From: Treponema sp.
GTDB taxonomy: Bacteria > Spirochaetota > Spirochaetia > Treponematales > Breznakiellaceae
Assembly: GCA_031268975.1 (NCBI GenBank)
Contig: JAIRWM010000199.1
Coordinates: 1 to 32,156 of the forward strand
Length of the DNA stretch: 32,156 nucleotides
Reading direction: 5' to 3'
Shown here: piece after piece, positions 1-5,597 of the stretch
Position numbering within the stretch: position 1 is the stretch's first letter
Layout: every line of letters begins with the position of its first letter
Made by a program: the position numbers and the translations under genes
The notes under the pieces: model-generated
Databases searched by the model: none
Told to the model about the DNA's origin: nothing
Seen by the model: the letters and a program-made list of their open reading frames with translations, nothing else

Positions 1-24
1 TTCAATACAAAACGGTTAAAAGAC

Positions 25-97
25 GGGGAGAGGAGGGTCGTCCTTTGACTTTCCTCTCCCCCTTTGTGCCCTTTGTGTCCCGCCGTCCCTGGACGGC
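25..97. repeat. Inverted repeat, tandem 9-mer and small hairpin
   Basis: Three structures lie back to back upstream of the first gene. A 10-bp inverted repeat (GGGGAGAGGA at 25-34, TCCTCTCCCC at 52-61) encloses a 17-nt loop. It runs into a tandem duplicate of CCCTTTGTG (60-68 and 69-77). This is followed by a 7-bp hairpin, GCCGTCC/GGACGGC (82-97). No ORF here resembles a protein. It could be the terminator of a gene to the left or part of a dispersed intergenic repeat. Which one cannot be decided from one copy. Confidence 0.5.
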
Positions 98-188
98 TTG
101 GTGGTTACAATTCTTTTTATTATTTCTGTGGGTCAAGTTTAGGGCAAGCCGTGGGGTGGTACGATTTTCGAATAAAGTACCGGAAAAA

Positions 189-217
189 TTGGAAAAACCG
201 CTTTTTTTGAGTATATT
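189..217 (+). promoter_or_regulatory. Promoter for the small PilZ gene (leaderless type)
   Basis: The -35 box is TTGGAA (189-194) and the -10 box is TATATT (212-217), with a 17-bp spacer. The -10 box ends 7 nt before the ATG at 225, so transcription should begin at or next to the start codon. No Shine-Dalgarno sequence is present. The promoter also supports 225 as the start. Confidence 0.6.
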
Positions 218-224
218 TAGTCGC

Positions 225-611
225 ATGGGCGCCAGGACGGATCCTCGATATGAGTCATCGGGGCGGATTTACATCGCTGAAGTTCTCGACACGGAAGCGC
301 TTCTCAAAAATTTGAGCGCCAGCGGGCTTTGTATAGAAAGTACGGAGTTCCTGAATATAACGCCAAATTCAAGATATGCCGCGAAGGTATTCCCGGAAAA
401 GGAATCATTGCTGGCATCTTTTACCGTCAACATAGAGTCAAAGTGGATACGGACAAGAAAAGACCGTTCTGAATCGGGGTTTTTGATCATTGTTCCCCCG
501 GGAATATCCGCGCCGGTACCTGCCGGTTCGCCCGTGGATGAGGCTTCCCGGGGCGACTTGTTAAAACGATACCTCGATTTCCTTACGAAATCCTCAAAAC
601 CGGCGGATTAA
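225..611 (+). CDS. Small single-domain PilZ protein
   Basis: A 128-residue cytosolic protein, probably a c-di-GMP receptor. Both halves of the PilZ ligand signature are present in order: R-T-D-P-R at residues 4-8 (the RxxxR motif) and N-L-S-A-S-G at residues 29-34 (the [D/N]xSxxG motif), followed by alternating beta-type sequence to about residue 100. The open frame runs further upstream, but that part does not resemble PilZ. The ATG at 225 is favoured because RxxxR follows at once and a -10 box sits 7 nt upstream; a TTG at 207 is the alternative. A STAS protein follows, and another PilZ protein lies on the opposite strand, so this end of the window appears devoted to second-messenger and sigma-factor signalling. 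The family is fairly certain from the motifs; the binding partner is unknown. Confidence 0.75.
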   Translation: MGARTDPRYESSGRIYIAEVLDTEALLKNLSASGLCIESTEFLNITPNSRYAAKVFPEKESLLASFTVNIESKWIRTRKDRSESGFLIIVPPGISAPVPAGSPVDEASRGDLLKRYLDFLTKSSKPAD

Positions 612-677
612 CGGACAAACGCTTTTCACGGCTTGACAATACCCCGTCAATGGGATACACCTTTTGTCAGGTACGAC

Positions 678-1034
678 ATGGAACTAAAGATTCGAAAGAA
701 CGGCAGGATTTATATCATTGATATATCCGGTGAAATGGACCTCTACAACTCCTACAAAATCAAAGAATTGCTGTTAAAAATGATCGAAAAAAAAATAGAA
801 CTGTTTATTATAAATCTGAATGATGTTGAATACATTGACTCTTCCGGCATCGGGGCGTTGATCTATATCACCTCTACAATCCGGAAAATGAACCTTTGCC
901 TGGCGATAACGAATGTCCGCGGTTCGGTAAAAAAAGTCATAGAACTTACCAAATTAACGAGCTTTTTTCCCATTACGGCAAGTCTGGACGACGCCATTGA
1001 ACAGGTGGAAAGCGGCGTTGTTTTAAAACGCTAG
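678..1034 (+). CDS. STAS-domain anti-sigma factor antagonist
   Basis: A 118-residue protein of the SpoIIAA/RsbV type. Such proteins release a sigma factor or partner protein by binding an anti-sigma kinase, and are switched off by serine phosphorylation. The whole protein is one STAS domain: beta strands at about residues 3-20 (ending GEMDLYNS), the conserved Y-I-D-S-S-G-I-G-A-L loop at about 52-61 with the phosphorylatable serine, and the R-K-M-N-L segment before the last strand. An in-frame TTG at 633 would add 15 residues, but those do not resemble the family; that TTG instead begins a TTGACA hexamer (633-638) that could be a -35 box. The ATG at 678 is therefore preferred. No cognate kinase or phosphatase gene is visible in the window. 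It is convergent with the large PilZ gene. Confidence 0.85.
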   Translation: MELKIRKNGRIYIIDISGEMDLYNSYKIKELLLKMIEKKIELFIINLNDVEYIDSSGIGALIYITSTIRKMNLCLAITNVRGSVKKVIELTKLTSFFPITASLDDAIEQVESGVVLKR

Positions 1035-1098
1035 GGTAACGCTGATTAGCTTGACGCCGGACTAACGTCCGCAATCGACTTTGCCTCGGGGAAGTCCG

Positions 1099-2334
1099 TT
1101 ACACCTTGCCGGCCACAAACGTCGCGTCCGCGTCGGTAAACGGTTTTCCGTACAGGTACTCGAACAGAAACCTCATGTCTTCGGGGGCCATGTCAAGGAA
1201 ACGGCAGCCGAAGTAACCCAGGGTGTTGTCCCGGTAACGCCGTACAATGCGGGCCGACGCGCTTATGTTCCGGCGGGGTACGGCAAGGCGCACCGCCAGT
1301 TCGCTGTCCGGGAGCAGGGCGCTTGAAAGGGACGATGCGTGGGAATAGGCAAACAGCAGCCCCGAGGCGCTTACGTCGACGATTTTTCCCTCAAAGGGTT
1401 CGTTTTTTATGCGCCCGGAATTAAAATAGCCGTTACTTTTGAGGGAAAAGGCCAAAACCTTGGAGAACTGGTACAGGGTTTCTATAACGTTATAGTCAAA
1501 GGGCAGCTTTCCTTCCTTGTTAATCCAGATATGGATATAGCCGATTACATATTCCTGGAAAAGAATGGGAATCCACGCGTCGGAAAAAAAACCGGCGTCA
1601 AACTTTTGCTTTATGAAGCGGTTTATCGCGTCGTCTATATACAGCGGATCGACCCCGGTGCTTTCCAGATAACGGCGGAACATTTCTTCGGTAACAAGGC
1701 GCTTTTTGGGGTACGGATCCGCCTGGGGGAAATTCGCCAGGGTCGAGGGCAGATAAAGGCTTTTTCCGGTTTCCGCCACAATCCGCTCTTCGGTGTTCAC
1801 CGGCTTTGTCTCTTTGAAGATCACCATTTTGTAGCCGCTTGCGTAACCCCGAATCCAGGCCGACATTTGGTCGATAAGCCCCTGGAGGTTTTTCGGATCC
1901 AGGTTATTCATCCAGTCGCCGATTTCACCGCTTTCGTATTCCTGTACCTTGGGATAGTTAAGCTGGAACCGGTCGCCCCGGAATGTGAACTGTACTTTTA
2001 AATCCGCCGGCGTACTGACCCGGGAATAGGATCGATCGAGATTCTTGAAAAGGTATTCGGGCGTATCCGCGGTAATCTCGGTGTCTTTTACGCTGCTTAC
2101 CTCTATGGAAAAAATGATCACCTGTCCTTTGTAATCGAACATTAAATCCAGTTTTTTCCTGGGCTTAAGCCCGGCAATGGGCCTGTCCGATCTGAAAACA
2201 ACGCTGTTTTTCGCCGGTTTGTCCATGTACAGTACATATTGGGTTCTTTCGTTCAGGTACATTATGGGGATCTGCTCATCGTACAGAACTTTAAGATGGA
2301 AGTCTTTTTCGATACGCTTAATCGGCGTTGACAT
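1099..2334 (-). CDS. Large PilZ protein with split ligand motif and GAF-like middle
   Basis: A 411-residue cytosolic protein, probably a c-di-GMP effector. Residues 1-95 look like the beta-rich YcgR-type N-domain that precedes many PilZ domains. R-S-Y-S-R at 101-105 fits the RxxxR arm. The second half of the signature, D-V-S-A-S-G, appears only at 320-325 and is followed by typical PilZ strands ending G-Y-F-G-C-R-F. The roughly 215 residues in between include a stretch (about 265-310) that resembles the end of a GAF domain. Similar proteins with a domain of unknown function are known in spirochetes (DUF1577 in Leptospira comes to mind; not checked). It is the second gene of an operon with the secreted-protein gene upstream: the gap is 8 nt, and an AGGA ribosome site overlaps that gene's TAG stop. 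Confidence 0.7.
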   Translation of the reverse strand: MSTPIKRIEKDFHLKVLYDEQIPIMYLNERTQYVLYMDKPAKNSVVFRSDRPIAGLKPRKKLDLMFDYKGQVIIFSIEVSSVKDTEITADTPEYLFKNLDRSYSRVSTPADLKVQFTFRGDRFQLNYPKVQEYESGEIGDWMNNLDPKNLQGLIDQMSAWIRGYASGYKMVIFKETKPVNTEERIVAETGKSLYLPSTLANFPQADPYPKKRLVTEEMFRRYLESTGVDPLYIDDAINRFIKQKFDAGFFSDAWIPILFQEYVIGYIHIWINKEGKLPFDYNVIETLYQFSKVLAFSLKSNGYFNSGRIKNEPFEGKIVDVSASGLLFAYSHASSLSSALLPDSELAVRLAVPRRNISASARIVRRYRDNTLGYFGCRFLDMAPEDMRFLFEYLYGKPFTDADATFVAGKV

Positions 2335-2342
2335 TGGCTGTC

Positions 2343-2888
2343 CTAAAAAAAACGTTCATAGGGAGTCATATCCGTGCTCCCCGGACCGAAGCGCCCTTCG
2401 TTTAAGGGCCGCCTCTGATCCAGAATAAGATCATCGAGATACCATGCCGACATTTCGGCATTTTCCCCCGAAACCTGATTCGATCTTCTGAGAAACATTT
2501 CTCCGGTAACCACCGCCTCTCTTCCCAGAAAACGTACCATGAACGATACGCTGCCGTCTGCCTCTGTCCGCCCGCCGCCTATCCGGGCGTTCCGTATTTC
2601 CATGTCCGCAAGGGACTGGAGAAGCTGTTTCGCGTGTTCCGGCAGATCTTCGCCGTTTCCGTCCGCCAGCCTGCCGGCGGCGCGCCGGGCGAACTGGTAC
2701 GCTTCTTCCCCGGCCTCCCCGCGGCCAAGTTCGCCTATCCAGTAATCCGCCGGAAAGCGGGGGGCTTCGCCGTACCGGGGTTGTTGAAGCTCCACCGGAA
2801 AGGCCGGCGATCCGTCACTTTGGGCAAAAAGGGGAACGCTTAGTTGTACCGCCAGGTACAGGACAAGAACGCGCCGAACTCCACACAT
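2343..2888 (-). CDS. Secreted or periplasmic protein of unknown function
   Basis: A 181-residue protein that I do not recognise. It starts with a clear signal peptide: basic residues (CGVRR), a hydrophobic core (VLVLYLAVQLSVPLF) and an A-Q-S cleavage region near residues 20-23. The mature part is polar and contains one predicted helical segment with AEDG-like and LADGNGEDL-like sequence, then a beta-rich C-terminal half ending in P-Y-E-R-F-F. The frame is open further upstream, but the ATG at 2888 is favoured: the signal peptide begins there and a textbook promoter (TTGACC, 17 bp, TACAAT) ends 6 nt before it. It shares a 91-bp divergent control region with the epimerase-like gene and heads an operon with the large PilZ gene, which hints at a cell-envelope or motility role. 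That is inference only. Confidence 0.7.
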   Translation of the reverse strand: MCGVRRVLVLYLAVQLSVPLFAQSDGSPAFPVELQQPRYGEAPRFPADYWIGELGRGEAGEEAYQFARRAAGRLADGNGEDLPEHAKQLLQSLADMEIRNARIGGGRTEADGSVSFMVRFLGREAVVTGEMFLRRSNQVSGENAEMSAWYLDDLILDQRRPLNEGRFGPGSTDMTPYERFF

Positions 2889-2894
2889 GCGGCT

Positions 2895-2923
2895 ATTGTA
2901 CCAGCAAGACAAGGGAAGGTCAA
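2895..2923 (-). promoter_or_regulatory. Promoter of the secreted-protein/PilZ operon (leaderless type)
   Basis: Read on the minus strand: TTGACC (plus 2918-2923), a 17-bp spacer, TACAAT (plus 2895-2900), then exactly 6 nt to the ATG at 2888. No Shine-Dalgarno sequence is present. This is one of the best sigma-70-type matches in the window. Confidence 0.75.
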
Positions 2924-2964
2924 ATCCACGGAAACGGCGGCCGCTTTTCTCCTTAAGCCCGGCA

Positions 2965-2973
2965 TGGTATAAT
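2965..2973 (+). promoter_or_regulatory. Extended -10 promoter of the epimerase-like gene (leaderless type)
   Basis: A perfect TATAAT (2968-2973) preceded by TG at 2965-2966 forms an extended -10 element. It ends 6 nt before the ATG at 2980. No good -35 box is visible, as is usual for extended -10 promoters, and no ribosome binding site fits in the gap. Confidence 0.7.
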
Positions 2974-2979
2974 TCCCCC

Positions 2980-4041
2980 ATGAAAGCACTTTTTATCGGC
3001 GGAACCGGCACTATCAGCGCGGCCGCGAGCGAGCGGGTACTGGAACTGGGCGGGGAGCTGTGGCTGCTTAACCGGGGCGGCCGTTCTCACGGGGCGGAAA
3101 AAAGCGGCGCGAAGGCCGGGGCGGGCAAGCCGTTTGAGACGCGGGAAAAGCTTCATCACATTCAATGCGATATTTCCGGTGAAAGCGGCGCGGCGGAAAA
3201 ACTTTCGGGGCTTGATTTTGACGTTGTGGCGGATTTTATCGCGTATAATCCTTCCCAGGTTGAACGGGATTTCAGGCTCTTTCAGGGCAGAACGTCGCAG
3301 TATATCTTTATCAGTTCCGCGTCGGCCTATCAGAAACCGCCTGCCGATTACCGGGTAAGCGAGGCGACGCCGCTGGCCAATCCGTACTGGGACTATTCCC
3401 GGCAAAAAATCGCCTGCGAAGAATTTCTTTTAAACGTATACCGAAACGAAGGGTTTCCCGTAACCATTGTCAGGCCCAGCCATACGTACGACGAGCGCAA
3501 GGTTCCGCTGGCTGTCCACGGCAAAAACGGCAGTTGGCAGGTGATAAAGCGCATCATCGAAGGAAAGCCGGTTATTATTCACGGAGACGGAACCAGTCTG
3601 TGGACCATGACCCACGCGAAGGACTTTGCCCGCGCGTTTACCTCCCTTATGGGAAACATTCACGCCTCAGGCGAGGCGGTACAGATTACCGGCGACGAAA
3701 CGCTTACCTGGAACCAGATTTACGAGGCGATCGCGGCCGCACTGGGAAAACAACTTAACGCCGTACATGTCTCCAGCGAATTTCTGGCCGCCGCCGGCCG
3801 CTTTGATTTTTCAGGCGGGCTTATCGGAGACAAGGCAAATTCCGTCGTCTTTGACAATACTAAACTCAAACGCCTTGTTCCCGGCTATGTGTCGAAAATT
3901 CGTTTTGATCAGGGCGTACGGGAAACGCTGGACTACATTCTTTCCCACCCCGAATGTCAGACCGATGACCCGGAATTTGACACGTGGTGCGACAAGGTAA
4001 TTGCCGTCCGGGAAAAAGCGCTGGCCGCCTTCCGCGCATAA
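2980..4041 (+). CDS. NAD-dependent epimerase/dehydratase family protein (SDR)
   Basis: A 353-residue extended short-chain dehydrogenase/reductase. The first residues form the Rossmann dinucleotide-binding strand and loop (MKALFIGGTGTIS). The strand before the active site reads F-I-S-S-A-S-A-Y, and the catalytic Y-x-x-x-K appears as Y-S-R-Q-K at about residues 143-147. Later segments (VTIVRPSHTY; GDGTSLWTMTHAKDFA) are typical of UDP-sugar epimerase-like proteins. The order matches bacterial proteins annotated as NAD-dependent epimerase or mRNA-binding-like SDR; the substrate cannot be read from sequence. Residues 36-50 are a Gly/Lys-rich insertion. The gene starts at the Rossmann motif, and its promoter abuts the ATG. 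It is transcribed away from the secreted-protein operon and is followed after 82 nt by the ferredoxin gene, which has its own promoter. Confidence 0.85.
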   Translation: MKALFIGGTGTISAAASERVLELGGELWLLNRGGRSHGAEKSGAKAGAGKPFETREKLHHIQCDISGESGAAEKLSGLDFDVVADFIAYNPSQVERDFRLFQGRTSQYIFISSASAYQKPPADYRVSEATPLANPYWDYSRQKIACEEFLLNVYRNEGFPVTIVRPSHTYDERKVPLAVHGKNGSWQVIKRIIEGKPVIIHGDGTSLWTMTHAKDFARAFTSLMGNIHASGEAVQITGDETLTWNQIYEAIAAALGKQLNAVHVSSEFLAAAGRFDFSGGLIGDKANSVVFDNTKLKRLVPGYVSKIRFDQGVRETLDYILSHPECQTDDPEFDTWCDKVIAVREKALAAFRA

Positions 4042-4065
4042 CGATGATTTCAGTACCGGTCAAGA

Positions 4066-4094
4066 TAGACATTTTTTGATATTTCCGGTATTAT
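4066..4094 (+). promoter_or_regulatory. Promoter of the ferredoxin gene
   Basis: TAGACA (4066-4071), a 17-bp spacer and TATTAT (4089-4094) give a predicted start near 4101, so about 23 nt of leader. That leader carries a strong ribosome site, GGAGGG (4114-4119), 4 nt before the ATG at 4124. In contrast to many genes here, this one has a normal leader. Confidence 0.55.
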
Positions 4095-4123
4095 ATGTAT
4101 GATACAACTACATGGAGGGTAAC

Positions 4124-4294
4124 ATGGCATACAAAATCAATGATACCTGCGTCAACTGCGGTTCCTGTGACAGCGAGTGTCCGGTGGAGGCAATTTCCGA
4201 AAAGGACAACGCCCGTTGGATAGATCCCGTCAAGTGTCAGGACTGCGGCGCCTGCGCGGCGGTCTGTCCCGCGGAAGCTATTTCAGCGGGCTGA
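4124..4294 (+). CDS. 2[4Fe-4S] ferredoxin
   Basis: A 56-residue clostridial-type ferredoxin, a low-potential electron carrier. Eight cysteines are spaced as two CxxCxxCxxxCP clusters: C9, C12, C15, C19 and C38, C41, C44, C48. Each bears a 4Fe-4S cluster, and the sequence shows the internal duplication typical of the family. In anaerobes such proteins serve pyruvate:ferredoxin oxidoreductase, hydrogenase or nitrogenase; the partner here is unknown. An in-frame ATG lies 12 nt upstream, but GGAGGG placed 4 nt before 4124 decides the start. It has its own promoter and is most likely a short monocistronic mRNA. Confidence 0.95.
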   Translation: MAYKINDTCVNCGSCDSECPVEAISEKDNARWIDPVKCQDCGACAAVCPAEAISAG

Positions 4295-4391
4295 CGCGGC
4301 GGAAAAAAACCGCCGGAACGTGCGGGAATTATCGCGGACCGGGAGGCTCTCCCCGGAGGGAGATACCGGTGTTCCGTATTTGTTTTCAATC

Positions 4392-5291
4392 ATGAAACGC
4401 CTGCTTCCGGCATTGCTGCTGTTCCGGGCGGTTTTTCCCGCCTGGGGCGGTGATTTCCCGGTTATCACGCGGCTGGACAGCCGCGATCCGGTATTCAGGC
4501 AGTACGTGGAAGCGGTTGACCTGTCGCGCCGTTTAGTTTACGGCAAACGGGAAGATCCCAAAAAGCTCGCCGAAAACCTCCGTATTTATTCCTATGTGTT
4601 GTCGGATGCCGATGACATTCTCAGCCTCGCCGCGCGCTGTAACATTCCCTACGCGGGCATAGCGACGCTCAACCGTATATCCCATCCCGAATCCATGCCA
4701 CGGACCGTACTGCTTCCCTCTGTTCCCGGAATTTTTATCCCCGAAACGCCTTCCACCGATCTTGAACAGCTTATCGTTTCATCGAGAGACTGGTCGGGCG
4801 GGGTAATTGTTACCATCGAAGGGGAAATCGAGGGAAAAAACAGATATATTTTCCTGCCCGGCGAGGATTTCAGCGCTACCGAACGGACGTATTTTTTCAA
4901 CACCGGCTTCCGTTTCCCGCTGCGGGAATACCGCATAACCAGCGCGTTCGGACCGCGGCCAAGTCCGTTTACCGGAAGAATACAGAACCACCGGGGTCTG
5001 GACCTGGCCGCCCCCAGCGGAACAAACGTATACGCCGCCCGGGACGGCAGGGTCGCGGAAACCGGAACCGATCCGGTATACGGAAATTACATCATCGTCG
5101 CCCACGACGATAACTGGGTGAGCCTCTACGGGCATCTTTCCGCCGTAAATACCGTCGTCCACAGCCGGGTAGGCAGGGACAGCGTTATCGGCCGCGTCGG
5201 CTCCACCGGACAGTCGACCGGTCCCCACCTTCACTTTGAAATCAGGAAGAACGGACAGGCGCTGGATCCGGGAAAGCTCCTCTTTAAGTGA
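4392..5291 (+). CDS. M23 family metallopeptidase (peptidoglycan hydrolase)
   Basis: A 299-residue exported zinc peptidase of the LytM/M23 type that should cut peptide cross-links of the cell wall. An N-terminal signal peptide (MKRLLPALLLF, cleavage after the A-W-G region) is followed by a segment at about 75-105 that resembles a LysM repeat (LAARCNIPYAGIATLNRI). The C-terminal catalytic domain shows the zinc ligands H200 and D204 in N-H-R-G-L-D-L and H279/H281 in P-H-L-H-F-E; the first histidine of the last motif is catalytic. The domain is complete and likely active. The frame extends upstream, but the signal peptide fixes the start at 4392; no good ribosome site is seen there. The penicillin-binding protein gene follows, so the two may act together on the envelope. 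Confidence 0.9.
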   Translation: MKRLLPALLLFRAVFPAWGGDFPVITRLDSRDPVFRQYVEAVDLSRRLVYGKREDPKKLAENLRIYSYVLSDADDILSLAARCNIPYAGIATLNRISHPESMPRTVLLPSVPGIFIPETPSTDLEQLIVSSRDWSGGVIVTIEGEIEGKNRYIFLPGEDFSATERTYFFNTGFRFPLREYRITSAFGPRPSPFTGRIQNHRGLDLAAPSGTNVYAARDGRVAETGTDPVYGNYIIVAHDDNWVSLYGHLSAVNTVVHSRVGRDSVIGRVGSTGQSTGPHLHFEIRKNGQALDPGKLLFK

Positions 5292-5431
5292 GATGAACCG
5301 GGGGGCGGCCGCCGGAATCGCCGCAGTTTTTTAAAAACCTCAAGAAATATTCCCGAAAACCGATAAAATAAGTGTCGGACTTATAGTTCCCCTCCCAAAT
5401 CACTATATTTCCGGCATGCCTCAAGGGCAGG

Positions 5432-5465
5432 GCTCATAGCGGTTATCCGCTATGAGCTTTTTTTT
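5432..5465 (+). terminator. Strong intrinsic terminator
   Basis: A perfect 11-bp stem (GCTCATAGCGG at 5432-5442, CCGCTATGAGC at 5447-5457) with a TTAT loop is followed by eight T residues (5458-5465). It lies 140 nt behind the M23 gene and before the PBP gene. It either ends the M23 transcript or ends a short independent RNA. The stretch 5292-5597 contains no protein gene that I can support. Confidence 0.85.
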
Positions 5466-5564
5466 CGCAACACCCCTTCTCTGTATTGCCGTTACTGTGT
5501 ACAGAGACAAGCCATGCTTTATGGCTGCCGTGGGAAAATGCGCTCCCCCGTCGGGACGGAGAAC

Positions 5565-5593
5565 TTGACAAAACAGGCGGCTCATCATACCCT
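5565..5593 (+). promoter_or_regulatory. Possible promoter of the PBP gene
   Basis: TTGACA (5565-5570) is perfect. With a 17-bp spacer the -10 position reads TACCCT (5588-5593), which is weak. Either candidate ATG (5598 or 5601) would lie 4-7 nt downstream, again a leaderless layout with no ribosome site. Confidence 0.4.
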
Positions 5594-5597
5594 TTTT

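Noticed and set aside
633-661. TTGACA-N17-TACACC as the STAS gene promoter
   Set aside because: The -35 is perfect but the -10 matches poorly, and the first base of the hexamer coincides with an alternative TTG start; not listed as a feature.
1339-2001. A 220-codon frame antisense to the large PilZ gene
   Set aside because: PilZ coding is supported by motifs and operon layout; the antisense product resembles nothing.
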